Notes: generated by a model not told the origin, from the sequence alone. DNA of 64,000 bases from Acidobacteriota bacterium (GCA_026394015.1 JAPKZA010000244.1:32886-96885), one strand, 5' to 3'. Numbered from the stretch's first letter, positions 1 to 9,458 are shown. Numbers and translations: made by a program.

Positions 1-81
1 GAATAGCGCTTGGAGCACGAATAGACACACGAATAGTATGCGAGTCATGAAGAGGTCCTCGTTAGTGGGTTCGTTTCGTTG

Positions 82-1248
82 TTACTGGATGCCGGGCATG
101 CCCATGATGGCGTCGAGGCCACCGGCACCGCCGCCCATACCGCCCATGCCACCGCGCATGGCACCGGCCGCGGCGCCGGCCGCACCGGCTTGGGCTTGCG
201 CGGCGAGCATGGTGAGAATCCGTTCGGCACCGCCGACTACGGTGATCGCGATGAGGCGGTCTGGTTTGTCGGTCGGGGTGCTGGCAATCATGATGGTGTC
301 GCCGACAGCGAGGTCAGCGAAGGAGACGGCAGGGAGGCGTTCGATCATCTGCGAAGGATCGAAGCCGCCGGGAGGACGCATGCCACCCATGCCAGCGGGG
401 GGGCCACCGGCAGGAGGACCGCCGGCCGGCATACCCTGGGGCCGACCGCCACCGGGAGGACCGCCCATTCCACCGCCCATGCCACCGAAGTTCGGCATTT
501 TCTTGACGGTCGTATCGGCCGAGAGCTGGATCATCATGGGTTTGCTGCTCTGCCAGTCTTTGACGGTTACTTCTTTGGTTTCGGCGTTGATGGCGGTGAT
601 GACGCCGGCAGCGGAGCGGAACGTGCCGTAGATGATGCGTTCGGCGGCGACGGTTGCCCCGTCTTCACTCTTCGCTCCCATGGCCCGGAGTTGGTCGCCT
701 TTCTTGATTTCGCTGAGTTTGCTGGCTTGCGCGCTGGAGTACTTTACCGAGTCCTTGGCGTAGCGCTTGACGTCGGTCTTTTCAGCGAGAGTAACCTTTA
801 CCGGCTTGGTGCCCTCAGTGGCGCGGACCATGACCGTGATCGAGTTGGTAGTGGGGTCGACCTTGTCGACGAGGCCGGAGATGCCCCGCTTGGTCCACTC
901 GGCGGTTTCGGCCTGGTTCTTTTGGGTGATCTCGCGGGAGCTCATCAGGATGATGCTCTCGGCAGAGAAATCGGCACCGGTCTGGGCGCCGCGGAGAAGG
1001 ACGCGATCGCCGGAGGCGAGGTCATCAAGGGACACCGTTTGGGCGCCGCTCAAGTCTTTAGCACCGGGCGCGACCTTGCGAATGGTCGCTTTGTCGGCGA
1101 GCCCGACCTTCAGTAGTTCACCTTTATCGGTTTTTACTTCGAGGGTGGGGACGGCGGATTGGACGGTGCCGAGCACGCGAGCTTGTTGGCCAAAGGCCGC
1201 GGCGGCCAGAACGAGAGGAATTAAGAATCGGAACGTAAGTTGCATCAC
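82..1248 (-). CDS. secreted DUF5666-like protein with Gly/Met/Pro-rich tail
   Basis: A 388-aa exported protein of unknown function. An N-terminal hydrophobic stretch ending in AFGQ looks like a signal peptide. Repeated beta-rich segments follow in which a property is set against 'DLASGDRVLLRGA', 'EIKKGDQLRAMGA' and 'DLAVGDTIMIAST'. This repeating layout resembles DUF5666-type OB-like domains, here about three to four copies. Between copies three and four lies a low-complexity Gly/Met/Pro segment (GGMGGGMGGPPGG and similar), and a second Gly/Met tract closes the protein. The start is GTG at 1248 or the ATG one codon later. It reads away from the window's left end and has a short gap to the upstream pilin gene, so co-transcription is possible. 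The domain assignment is a resemblance I judge by eye; the function is not known. Confidence 0.7.
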   Translation of the reverse strand: MMQLTFRFLIPLVLAAAAFGQQARVLGTVQSAVPTLEVKTDKGELLKVGLADKATIRKVAPGAKDLSGAQTVSLDDLASGDRVLLRGAQTGADFSAESIILMSSREITQKNQAETAEWTKRGISGLVDKVDPTTNSITVMVRATEGTKPVKVTLAEKTDVKRYAKDSVKYSSAQASKLSEIKKGDQLRAMGAKSEDGATVAAERIIYGTFRSAAGVITAINAETKEVTVKDWQSSKPMMIQLSADTTVKKMPNFGGMGGGMGGPPGGGRPQGMPAGGPPAGGPPAGMGGMRPPGGFDPSQMIERLPAVSFADLAVGDTIMIASTPTDKPDRLIAITVVGGAERILTMLAAQAQAGAAGAAAGAMRGGMGGMGGGAGGLDAIMGMPGIQ

Positions 1249-1313
1249 AGTCTCTTACGTATGATGACGACAAACGTTCGGCCCGTCAGTTTAAGTTTTG
1301 TAAACTACGGTAA

Positions 1314-1796
1314 CTACTTGATTTCTTTACTCGAAGCGGTGGCCGGCTCGGGGCCCCAGTTCTCGCGAATGACCATTGTTTGATCGGAGAAGAAGCTGCG
1401 GCGACCGCTGCCGTTGTAGGATTCCGGGGTAACCGTGAGGGTGTAACCGCCGGGCGTACCCTGCATTTGGAAGTTGAATCCGCCTTTTCGGCCGATGGCG
1501 AGGTCGCCTGGGATGAGGTCGGCGGCGGCGGGGCTCGGCTGACCGCTGGCGGGCGGGCCAAGTTCCTGTAACGTAACGGCGTAGCGGCCAAACTGGCTCT
1601 GGTACTGAGCCTGGGTCGTGTGGATCGTCCCGACCATGCGGGTGGCTGAAATTTCGTTGGCCAGCATTTTCGACTGGTTGTATTTCGGCACGGCGATCGC
1701 CAGGATCACGAAGATGATGGCGACGACGATCATCAACTCCATCAGGGTGAAGCCTCGGCGGCTGATTCGACGGTTATGGGCGGCTAGGGTACGCAT
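1314..1796 (-). CDS. type IV pilin-like / GspG-type pseudopilin
   Basis: A 160-aa prepilin-like protein. The N-terminus has a short basic leader, then RRGFTLMELMIVVAIIFVIL, the classical class III signal: prepilin peptidase would cut after Gly and methylate Phe, and Glu5 of the mature helix is present. The long hydrophobic helix is followed by a globular part with 'YQSQFGRYAVTLQELGPP', typical of acidobacterial PilA/GspG-like proteins in which a periodic time or level comparison is not evident. It would be assembled in the inner membrane into a pilus or type II pseudopilus. No other pilus or secretion genes are near, so it is an isolated pilin. It diverges from the xylanase gene with 67 nt between starts. 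A GATAAT hexamer lies 8 nt before its ATG. Confidence 0.88.
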   Translation of the reverse strand: MRTLAAHNRRISRRGFTLMELMIVVAIIFVILAIAVPKYNQSKMLANEISATRMVGTIHTTQAQYQSQFGRYAVTLQELGPPASGQPSPAAADLIPGDLAIGRKGGFNFQMQGTPGGYTLTVTPESYNGSGRRSFFSDQTMVIRENWGPEPATASSKEIK

Positions 1797-1863
1797 ACAG
1801 TTTCATTATCGTACGACGGAGCGTTACGAATCGGCGTGCAGGGATTTGCGAGAATTGTGACAG

Positions 1864-3603
1864 ATGCGCACGATTTTTCTGTTTGGGGCGGTGACGGCGG
1901 GCGCTTGGGCGCAACCAGATTTGATTTCGGGGGCAAGTTGGAGCCATCCACAACCGCAGAACCTGCAAACGGTGAGCGCGGAGGGGAACCCTGGTGGCTT
2001 TGCGACGGCGTTGCGGGCGACGACGACGGCGGTGACGCCTGGCCAACCGTGGACGCCTCAGTTATCGCTCGTGATTCCGGGCGAGACGCGCGCCGGACAG
2101 TGGCTTCGTTTTCGCTTCTGGGCTCGGTCGGCGAACACGAGCCGAGTCGGGCTGGTCCACGAGTTGAACGCGGCCCCGAACACGAAGGCGCTCGATACCG
2201 TGGTGCGGCTGGCGCCAGAGTGGAAGGAGTATGCGCTGGCCTATCAGGCTTCCGCGTTCGCGGCCCGGACAGCGGCGATGCGGGTGAGGCTCGGCTTGGA
2301 CGTCGGTACGGTGGAGTTCGCGGGTTGGCGTTTGGAGGATTGGAGCGGCCAGACGACGGTGCCGCCGAGCATTGGCTTTGATCCGTACGGGGGCCAAGCG
2401 GTAGACGACAGTTGGCGGGAGTCCGCGCAGGAGCGGATTCGGCAGATTCGAATGGGTGGGTTGCGGGTGAAGGTGGTCGATGCCGAAGGTCTGCCGATTC
2501 ATTTGGCGAAGGTGGAGGTGGAGCAGTTGCGGCATAGCTTCCGGTTCGGCACCGCGATTGCGGACGGGCCGCTGTTTGCGAACAGTGCGGACGGCGAGAA
2601 GTACCGGGCGACAATTCGACGACTGTTCAATTACGCCGTGCCGGAGAACGCGACCAAGTGGAATTTCCAGAACGGCAACGGATGGCCGACGGCTTCGCGG
2701 ATGCTGGATTGGTGCGCGGAGAACGGGTTGCCGGTGCGGGGGCATAACTTGTTTTGGCCTTCGTATCAGTACCTGCCGACGACGGTCCGCGACTTGCGGG
2801 GGCAGGCGTTGCGGGACGCAATCGAGATGCGGGTGAAGGATGCGACATCGCGAACGCGGGGGCGCGTCGTGCTGTGGGACGTGATCAACGAAGCGGTGAC
2901 GAACACGGAGGTGATCCGCGATGGGGGCCGCGATCTGCTATGGAAGGCGTTTCAGTGGGCCAGGGAGATTGACCCGGAGGTGGGCCTTGTCTATAACGAC
3001 TACAACATTTCGAACGTGCGGGGCGGGTCTAGTGATGCGCAGCGGCAGGGGATTATGCGGGTGATTCGCGAGATGATCGACAACGGGGCGCCGATCACGA
3101 TGCTGGGCGATCAGGGGCACATGAATGTTCCCTTGACGCCGATTCCGCGGGTGATCGAGACGTGGGATGAACTCGGGCAGTTCGGGTTGCCGCTGGAGAT
3201 CACCGAGTTCGACGTGGTGCTGGGTGGGATCCGGGATGAAGAGGCGCAAGGCAAGTACTTAGCCGACTACATGACCGCCGCGTTTTCTTACCCGGAGATG
3301 AAGAGTTTTCTCCTTTGGGGGTTTTGGGACGGGGCCCATTGGCTATCGGCGCAGGGCGGCGGGATGTACCGGCGGGACTGGTCGCCGCGGCCGATGGCGG
3401 AGGCCTACGAACGGCTCGTGCTGGGCGAATGGTGGACGCGGGAGAAGGGGTTGACCGAAGAGACCGGAGAGTGGTCGACACGGGCGTTTCTGGGTCGGCA
3501 TCGGGTTCGGGTGACGATGGGCGAGACGACGCAGACGGTGGAAGTGGAGCTGACCGAAAACGGCGACGCGGTGCGGGAAGTGGTCATAGTGGCCACTCCG
3601 TAG
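1864..3603 (+). CDS. secreted GH10 endo-1,4-beta-xylanase
   Basis: A 579-aa glycoside hydrolase family 10 enzyme that would cut xylan backbones outside the cytoplasm. A signal peptide (MRTIFLFGAVTAGAWAQ) is followed by a roughly 150-residue beta-sandwich-like region that resembles a CBM4/9-type carbohydrate-binding module, then the GH10 barrel from about residue 200. The acid/base Glu is in WDVINEAV (Glu343) and the nucleophile Glu in EITEFDV (Glu448), both intact. The segment HNLFWPSYQYLPTTV and the ending LLWGFWDG also match GH10. The start ATG at 1864 gives the signal peptide directly. No other xylan genes or TonB receptor neighbour it. The downstream ABC permease gene begins 29 nt after its stop, so read-through is possible. 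Confidence 0.95.
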   Translation: MRTIFLFGAVTAGAWAQPDLISGASWSHPQPQNLQTVSAEGNPGGFATALRATTTAVTPGQPWTPQLSLVIPGETRAGQWLRFRFWARSANTSRVGLVHELNAAPNTKALDTVVRLAPEWKEYALAYQASAFAARTAAMRVRLGLDVGTVEFAGWRLEDWSGQTTVPPSIGFDPYGGQAVDDSWRESAQERIRQIRMGGLRVKVVDAEGLPIHLAKVEVEQLRHSFRFGTAIADGPLFANSADGEKYRATIRRLFNYAVPENATKWNFQNGNGWPTASRMLDWCAENGLPVRGHNLFWPSYQYLPTTVRDLRGQALRDAIEMRVKDATSRTRGRVVLWDVINEAVTNTEVIRDGGRDLLWKAFQWAREIDPEVGLVYNDYNISNVRGGSSDAQRQGIMRVIREMIDNGAPITMLGDQGHMNVPLTPIPRVIETWDELGQFGLPLEITEFDVVLGGIRDEEAQGKYLADYMTAAFSYPEMKSFLLWGFWDGAHWLSAQGGGMYRRDWSPRPMAEAYERLVLGEWWTREKGLTEETGEWSTRAFLGRHRVRVTMGETTQTVEVELTENGDAVREVVIVATP

Positions 3604-3632
3604 GAATGCTGTCATTCTAGGAAGAACATCTC

Positions 3633-4883
3633 GTGTCATCCTTTCGCTATAAATTAATCACTGCTATTGGGCTGGCTGCCAGTTCGTTACGAGCGCATAA
3701 GCTGCGAACGTTTCTTACTCTTCTGGGCATCATCATCGGCGTTACCAGCGTGGTGCTGGTGGGGGCTGCGATTGAAGGGCTGGGCAACTACGCCGAAATC
3801 ACGACATCCAAGGCGTTTGGGAGCGAGACCTACCTGATCGCGCAGATCGCCAATGTCGGGCGTTTGACCCGTAAGGAGCGCGCCGAAAAGCTGCGCGTGA
3901 ATAAGCAAATTCGCGGCGAGGATGTCAGCTACTTGCGACTGACGACCGGTGATCAGATTCTATACTCGCCCTACCGGACCCGCATTGAGGACATCAAGCG
4001 GAACGAAGTGACTTATGAGGGGGCGGCCATTCTCGGGGTGGCGGCGAATCTGCCCGACATCCGCGACGTGGTGCTGACGGACGGACGTTTCTTCACCGAA
4101 CAGGAAGAGGCGACGCGGCAGAGCGTCTGCGTGATTGGCGATGAAGTGCGGGAGAAGCTATTCGTTGGCGTATCTCCGCTGGGCCGAAAGATTACGGTGC
4201 GCGGCGTTGAATTCACGGTGCTCGGGGTGCAGGAAAAGCTCGGCAGCGCGGGCGGACGGTCGCAGGACAATTCGGTCTACATCACGTCGGAGGTTTTCAC
4301 GCGACTGATTGGACCGGCGAACAACATTACGATCTTCGCCAGACCGCGGAAGGAATCGGGGCTGACGCTGGACCAGAGCCTGGACATTACCCGCGTCGCG
4401 CTGCGGACTCGATTCCGCACGCGCCCGGCGCAGGCCGACAATTTTGACTTTTTGACGCCGGATTCGATTCGCGCCTTTATTGATCAGATTTTGGGTTTGA
4501 TCAAGGTGGTCGTCGTGCCGGTAACCATGATCTCGCTCGTGGTCGGCGGCATTGTGATTATGAACATCATGCTCGTCAGCGTGACGGAACGGACGCGTGA
4601 GATTGGCGTGCGCAAATCACTGGGCGCGCGGCGGAGCGACATCTTGCTGCAGTTTCTGATCGAGTCGCTGATGATGTCGATGTTGGGGGGCATCATTGGG
4701 CTCGGCTTGGCCTATGCGCTAACTCTGGGACTCTCCATTGCCTTCGAAGCGCCGCTGGAGATCACCGGAACTTACGTATTTTTGGCCATTTTCGTCTCGA
4801 GCACCGTGGGCATCATTTCGGGTTGGTACCCGGCATCGAAGGCCGCAAAGTTGGATCCGGTAGAAGCGTTGCGGGCGGAGTAA
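3633..4883 (+). CDS. MacB/FtsX-family ABC transporter permease
   Basis: A 416-aa inner-membrane permease of the MacB type: one N-terminal membrane helix (FLTLLGIIIGVTSVVLVG), a large periplasmic MacB_PCD domain, then three C-terminal helices of the FtsX domain. The conserved block 'MNIMLVSVTERTREIGVRKSLGARRSDI' (quoted in part) marks the coupling region, and the protein ends in 'GWYPASKAAKLDPVEALRAE', the standard family ending. The GTG start has a GGAAGA Shine-Dalgarno-like stretch before it. The next gene is a paralogous permease 3 nt downstream, so the two probably form a heterodimer. The ATPase subunit that must power them is not in this window, nor is a periplasmic adaptor. Confidence 0.93.
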   Translation: MSSFRYKLITAIGLAASSLRAHKLRTFLTLLGIIIGVTSVVLVGAAIEGLGNYAEITTSKAFGSETYLIAQIANVGRLTRKERAEKLRVNKQIRGEDVSYLRLTTGDQILYSPYRTRIEDIKRNEVTYEGAAILGVAANLPDIRDVVLTDGRFFTEQEEATRQSVCVIGDEVREKLFVGVSPLGRKITVRGVEFTVLGVQEKLGSAGGRSQDNSVYITSEVFTRLIGPANNITIFARPRKESGLTLDQSLDITRVALRTRFRTRPAQADNFDFLTPDSIRAFIDQILGLIKVVVVPVTMISLVVGGIVIMNIMLVSVTERTREIGVRKSLGARRSDILLQFLIESLMMSMLGGIIGLGLAYALTLGLSIAFEAPLEITGTYVFLAIFVSSTVGIISGWYPASKAAKLDPVEALRAE

Positions 4884-4886
4884 GAC

Positions 4887-6146
4887 ATGACAGTCGGAAC
4901 CATTTCGTTTACTGAGTCGATTTCGATGGCGTTGGACGCGGTTTGGACCAACCGCTTTCGATCGATGTTGACCATTCTTGGCATCGTGATCGGCATCACG
5001 ACGGTGGTGACCGTCTCGAGCCTATTAACGGGCTTGCAGCAGGGCATTACGACGTTTTTTTCTGAATTTGGGCCGGATAACATTTTCATTGGACGCTATT
5101 CGGGAGACCCGAATCAGGAACCGCGGGTGAACGAAATCCGGCGGCGGGTGGTGGGCCCGGAGTATGCGGAACTCATCAAACGGCTCGTCCCGTCTGTGGA
5201 AGAGACGAGCGTGACGATGTTCCTGCCTGGGATCATCGGCCGGAGCCCGATCACGGCTAAAGTGCCGGGGTTCGAATCGGATCAAGTGAGCATGCAGGGA
5301 GCCTCGGCGAGCGTGTTTATTACGAATCCGCGCAACTTCATCGCGGGGCGGCCGTTTACGCAGGAAGAAGAACAGCGGGCGGCACGGGTCTGCATCATCG
5401 GCCCGAAGCTAGCCGGGGCGTTGTTTCCGTCCGGGGGTGGCGTAGGCCAATCGGTGACCGTGGCGGGGCAGGAGTACGCGATTATCGGGATTACCGAAGA
5501 GGCCAAAGGAAGTTTTTTCGGAGAGAACCCGATTGATCGGCAGGTGACAATTCCTTTGTCCGTGGCGCGCTTGCGATACCCGGGGATCGACCGCTTCAGC
5601 GTGACCGCCAAGGCGGCACCGGGCCGACGGGAGGACGCGTTTGAGGAGATCCGGGGAGTGATGCGCCGGTTCCGGAAGACGCCGACCGCGGCCGAGGACG
5701 ACTTCTCGATTACGACGGCGGACCAGATCATCGCGCGGTTCAATTCGATCAACGGGTTGATCATTCTCGTCTCGACGGCCTTGTCGGGATTGGGTTTGCT
5801 CGTCGGTGGCATCGGAGTGATGAACATTATGCTCGTCAGCGTGACCGAGCGGACCAAAGAGATTGGGACCCGGAAAGCGCTGGGGGCGCGACGCGGGGAT
5901 ATCGTGCTGCAGTTTCTCACGGAGGCGGTTACCTTGACCGGCCTGGGGGGGCTGCTGGGGATCATTGTTTCGGTGTTGATTACGTTGATTATCGGCAAGC
6001 TCGTGCCCGCGCTGCCCAGCGTCGTGCCGATCTGGGCGATCGGAGTTGGCTTCGGCGTCAGCGTCGGGATTGGGCTGTTTTTCGGCGTCTGGCCGGCGTT
6101 TAAAGCCTCGCGGCTCGACCCGGTGGAAGCGCTGCGCTACGAATAG
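4887..6146 (+). CDS. MacB/FtsX-family ABC transporter permease (second subunit)
   Basis: A 419-aa paralogue of the preceding permease with the same plan: N-terminal helix (SMLTILGIVIGITTVVTVSS), periplasmic domain, and three C-terminal helices with 'GGIGVMNIMLVSVTERTKE' and the ending 'VWPAFKASRLDPVEALRYE'. The ATG lies 3 nt after the stop of the first permease, so they are translated as a unit. Two distinct permeases side by side suggest a heterodimeric exporter of the MacB/lipoprotein-release/antibiotic-efflux class. The substrate cannot be told. Its stop directly abuts the stop of the convergent gene at 6147. Confidence 0.93.
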   Translation: MTVGTISFTESISMALDAVWTNRFRSMLTILGIVIGITTVVTVSSLLTGLQQGITTFFSEFGPDNIFIGRYSGDPNQEPRVNEIRRRVVGPEYAELIKRLVPSVEETSVTMFLPGIIGRSPITAKVPGFESDQVSMQGASASVFITNPRNFIAGRPFTQEEEQRAARVCIIGPKLAGALFPSGGGVGQSVTVAGQEYAIIGITEEAKGSFFGENPIDRQVTIPLSVARLRYPGIDRFSVTAKAAPGRREDAFEEIRGVMRRFRKTPTAAEDDFSITTADQIIARFNSINGLIILVSTALSGLGLLVGGIGVMNIMLVSVTERTKEIGTRKALGARRGDIVLQFLTEAVTLTGLGGLLGIIVSVLITLIIGKLVPALPSVVPIWAIGVGFGVSVGIGLFFGVWPAFKASRLDPVEALRYE

Positions 6147-6731
6147 CTACTGCACCCGCAGGCGAAACGAGAGGGCGACCACGACGGCTTCCGGGGTCAT
6201 GGTCGCCCACGGGACTTGGAAGTCGCTGAGCCTGCGTTCGAACGGGAAGTTCGGGATGGGTGCTTCGAGAATCCGTTTGGCTTCCGGAGCGATGTCGAAC
6301 AACATCTGGCGGGGAAGTTCGGCCGTCAGCCCATCACAAACGCGGCGGGAGTAGAGGCTGCGGCGGCCATCGGCTGGTTCAACAACGACGTCCTTTAAAC
6401 GGAGCAGCGTTTTGTCGACGTAAGGCGTGGCGAGAATGATGACGTCGAACGACTCCCCCAGGCCGACACAACGACCGAGGAAGTCCATGGCCGAGCGGCC
6501 AGTGAACCGGGCACGGACGATGAGGCGGCCGCCAGATTCGCCAATACGGGGCGCTTCCAGGTAGGCGAAGGTGCACTTATCCGTTTTTGAGCCCCGGATG
6601 TACTTGCGGCCCTCGGTGGTAAAGACCTGCTCGCTGACCACCTTTTCGAGCATTCGAAACGTGAGGTGAAGTTCGACATCGGCCCAAGCCGTGACGGGCA
6701 ATCCGAGGAAGAAGAGAGCACGGAACAACAA
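6147..6731 (-). CDS. uncharacterised secreted protein
   Basis: A 194-aa protein I do not recognise. It begins MLFRALFFLGLPVTAWA, a clear signal peptide, so it should be periplasmic or outer-membrane associated. The mature part has many beta-like segments ('GRLIVRARFTGRSAMDF', 'FDVIILATPYVDKTLLRL') and two cysteines that could pair. The C-terminal 'TPEAVVVALSFRLRVQ' looks like a terminal strand. The ORF of the neighbouring ATPase on the other strand can be extended back over its 5' end, but I start that gene at 6774 so that the two starts lie head to head, 42 nt apart. Confidence 0.65.
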   Translation of the reverse strand: MLFRALFFLGLPVTAWADVELHLTFRMLEKVVSEQVFTTEGRKYIRGSKTDKCTFAYLEAPRIGESGGRLIVRARFTGRSAMDFLGRCVGLGESFDVIILATPYVDKTLLRLKDVVVEPADGRRSLYSRRVCDGLTAELPRQMLFDIAPEAKRILEAPIPNFPFERRLSDFQVPWATMTPEAVVVALSFRLRVQ

Positions 6732-6773
6732 GTTCCCAGTTTACTGCGACATTTTTACTGCGACAATGTCCAC

Positions 6774-7601
6774 ATGGTCGTTGAATTGGATGGGGTCCGC
6801 CTCCACCTGGCGCATCCCGATGAACTAAACATTGAATGGGTAGGGCAGGATGAAGTTCTGCGCCAACTGCTCGCCGCGTGGCTCGTGATTGATGAACGTG
6901 ACCTGCCGATGAGCCCGCGCCTGGTGGGCAAGCCCGGAGTGGGGAAGACGACGCTGGCCTACGCCGCCGCGAAGCGGTTGGGCCGCGAGGTCTACATCAT
7001 GCAGGCGACCTCGGATACGCGTCCAGAGGACCTGCTGGTGACGCCGGTGATCGAAGGGGAGGGTCAGCTCCGCTATGTCGCTTCGGCGCTCGTGACGGCC
7101 ATGATCCGGGGCGGCATTTGCATTCTGGACGAAGGCAACCGGATGAGCGAGAAGTCCTGGGCGTCACTGGCGCCCCTGCTCGACAATCGACGCTATGTCG
7201 AATCGATCATCGCCGGCATTAAGATCAAAGCCCATCCGCTGTTCCGCATCGTTTCGACGATGAACGACGATAGCTCTACGTTCGACCTGCCGGAGTACAT
7301 CCACTCGCGGCTGCAGCCGCAGATCCTGATCGACTTCCCGAACTACGACGAGGAGTTGGCCATCCTGCGCGAGAACCTGCCGTTTGCCGACGACAGCATT
7401 CTGGAGTACGTCACCGAGTTTTTGCAACACGCGCATGCGGCCGACGAACGCTACTCCGCCCGCGACGGCATCAACATCGCCCGGTACACGTGCAAGCTGA
7501 AGCATATGGCCAAGGACTCCGCGATGGCCGGCGACGCCATGCGGACCGCGATTCTCGAAACGCTAGGCGAAGAGGCCCTGCGGTATGTTCCCCGGGACTG
7601 A
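6774..7601 (+). CDS. MoxR-type AAA+ ATPase
   Basis: A 275-aa AAA+ ATPase of the MoxR/AAA_5 kind. Walker A GKPGVGKT is at residues 52-59 and Walker B ICILDEGNR near residue 119. A sensor-like 'RIVSTMNDD' and an arginine in 'YIHSRLQPQILIDFP' follow. MoxR ATPases usually remodel a partner protein, often one with a VWA domain; no VWA gene is present here. The ORF runs in frame from 6666, but that would overlap the opposite-strand secreted gene; MVVELDGVRLHLA at 6774 is the more likely start. Its 3' end overlaps the next gene by 17 nt, so the two are translationally coupled and the 610-aa protein is the natural candidate for its client. Confidence 0.88.
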   Translation: MVVELDGVRLHLAHPDELNIEWVGQDEVLRQLLAAWLVIDERDLPMSPRLVGKPGVGKTTLAYAAAKRLGREVYIMQATSDTRPEDLLVTPVIEGEGQLRYVASALVTAMIRGGICILDEGNRMSEKSWASLAPLLDNRRYVESIIAGIKIKAHPLFRIVSTMNDDSSTFDLPEYIHSRLQPQILIDFPNYDEELAILRENLPFADDSILEYVTEFLQHAHAADERYSARDGINIARYTCKLKHMAKDSAMAGDAMRTAILETLGEEALRYVPRD

Positions 7602-9417
7602 CGACGCCGGCAGCCTGCGGCGCGGCGCATGGCGCTATTTCCCGGTGGTGCCGGGCCGGATGGAGTTTGCCATCGAAGTGCGGCAAACCATTTTGAACGA
7701 TCTGCCGAAGGTGGTGGCGGTGGAGTTGCCGCATACCTGCGAAGAGTTCTATCTGCGGGCAATCGATCGGCTGCCACAGTTTTCCGCGCTGATGTATCCG
7801 ACGCCAGACGCGCTTGACTTGGACGACGATTCGTTCGTCTACGTGCCGGTGGAGCCGTGTGACCCGTTCGTCGAAGCGGTTCGCACCGCGCGGGAGATCG
7901 GGGCCCAGGTGCTCTTTATCGAACCGAGCTTGCAGGACCGGCCCCATATCCCCGCCAGCTATCCGGACCCCTACGCGGTGCGGCGGATTGGCTTGGCCAA
8001 GTACACCGAAGCGTACCGGTTGAATCCCCCTCCGCGGCACGAAGACCTGGAAGCGCATGCGGCCGGGATGGCATGGCGGCTGCAGGGCGCGGACCCGTTT
8101 GCCGATACGCTGATACTGGTTTCGTTCAACCTGCTCGACCCGCTTTTGGACGCGATGCAGATTCCGCAGGAAGAACCAGCCAAGCGCGTGAAGGCGTCCC
8201 GCGTGCGCCTAGTGAACCCGGACCCGGAGTGCCTGGCCGAGATCACGACCGAGATGCCGTACCTGCAGCAGCGCTATGAACTTTGGCGCATCGCCCGCAA
8301 AGACGACGCCTTGATCGATCGCCAGCGGGCCAACTTCGATCTTTTGCGCGAAGCGGAGGCGGCTTATCATAAGAGCACCGGGGACACGGTTAGCCACTGG
8401 CAGCGGCGCCTGCTGGCCAAGTACACCCGCAACCTCGCCAGGACCGCGAACGATCTCGTGGCCGGGCTGTTCGACGTGACGCTGGCGGCGCGCTCGATCG
8501 TCGACGATAACTACGGCTGGGAGGTTTGGGAACTCGCCAACAAGTACGCGGCCCAACAGATCGCGCCGGATATGGAGACGATGCGGATCCAGGCCGACGA
8601 CGTCTGGCTGAACACGAAGAAGATTCGCTTGCGGCGGCGGCTACCGCGGCCCAAGCAGAGGCTGATGCCGCGCGGCCTAAAGCAGCGGAAGAAGGAAAAG
8701 GAACCCGGCGATTGGAAGCACCGGCTCGACGGCGAATCGATTTGCAGTTATCCACCGGAGGATCTGGAGATTGAAAATTATGGCCGCGTCTTGAAGGACA
8801 AGGCACGGCGCCTGTTGAGCGAAGACCGCATGCGGGTGCAGGAGTTTACGACCTCGTTGCTGGATGGCATCGACCTGCGCGAGACGCTGCGGAACTGGCA
8901 CAAACGCAAGATTTTCGTCCGCGAAGGGAACCGGATCAACGGCGACGTGGGGGCGCTGTGCGTGATCTTCGAGGAGGACCTGGACGACAAGTATACGTAC
9001 TTGGCGACGTGGCAGGGCGAGCATCAAAACGAGTCCGACATGGCGTTCTACGCGACCGACCCGGCGGCGCACGTGGTTGGCCCCGGGATAGGCCGGGCCG
9101 AGTACGGCGGCTTTCTGATGACGCTGCCGGCGCGGCGCATGGCCTACGTTTGGAGCGATCCGGACTATGCGTTTGCGGAGTCGAAATCGGAGACCCTGCT
9201 CATGGCCGCACTCGACTACTCGGTAGAGCGGCACGTGGTTTATGTCGCCGCGAAGCCGCCGCGCAGTGTGTTCCGTTCGATGGCCAGCCGACTGAATCGG
9301 TCGATCATTTACATTCCGATCGGAGCTCTTTCGAGCGATAAGGTGAAACGATTACGCGTCGTGCATATTCTAGATAGTTATGCGCGCCGCAAAGAGGCGA
9401 AGGATTTCATCTGGTAG
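7585..9417 (+). CDS. uncharacterised 610-aa protein coupled to the MoxR ATPase
   Basis: I do not recognise this family with confidence. The N-terminal 150 residues alternate hydrophobic strands and helices: 'RQTILNDLPKVVAVELP', then 'AREIGAQVLFIEPSLQDR'. This layout is reminiscent of TraB/DUF5682-type folds. A long helical middle follows, with a basic stretch near residues 345-380 (RLRRRLPRPKQRLMPRGLKQ). A C-terminal alpha/beta part ends with 'RHVVYVAAKPPRSVF' and 'RSIIYIPIGALSSDKVKRLRV'. There is no signal peptide or membrane helix, so it is probably cytoplasmic. It overlaps the ATPase gene by 17 nt. DUF5682 proteins are known beside MoxR and VWA genes, which would fit, but the resemblance is by eye only. 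Confidence 0.6.
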   Translation: MFPGTDDAGSLRRGAWRYFPVVPGRMEFAIEVRQTILNDLPKVVAVELPHTCEEFYLRAIDRLPQFSALMYPTPDALDLDDDSFVYVPVEPCDPFVEAVRTAREIGAQVLFIEPSLQDRPHIPASYPDPYAVRRIGLAKYTEAYRLNPPPRHEDLEAHAAGMAWRLQGADPFADTLILVSFNLLDPLLDAMQIPQEEPAKRVKASRVRLVNPDPECLAEITTEMPYLQQRYELWRIARKDDALIDRQRANFDLLREAEAAYHKSTGDTVSHWQRRLLAKYTRNLARTANDLVAGLFDVTLAARSIVDDNYGWEVWELANKYAAQQIAPDMETMRIQADDVWLNTKKIRLRRRLPRPKQRLMPRGLKQRKKEKEPGDWKHRLDGESICSYPPEDLEIENYGRVLKDKARRLLSEDRMRVQEFTTSLLDGIDLRETLRNWHKRKIFVREGNRINGDVGALCVIFEEDLDDKYTYLATWQGEHQNESDMAFYATDPAAHVVGPGIGRAEYGGFLMTLPARRMAYVWSDPDYAFAESKSETLLMAALDYSVERHVVYVAAKPPRSVFRSMASRLNRSIIYIPIGALSSDKVKRLRVVHILDSYARRKEAKDFIW

Positions 9418-9458
9418 TTCATCGCCGTTCTTTTCTGTGGACTTTCTCCGTCGGAATT

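Noticed and set aside
3600-3625. Possible terminator after the xylanase gene
   Set aside because: GAATG-CTGT-CATTC is only a 5-bp stem with no T-run.
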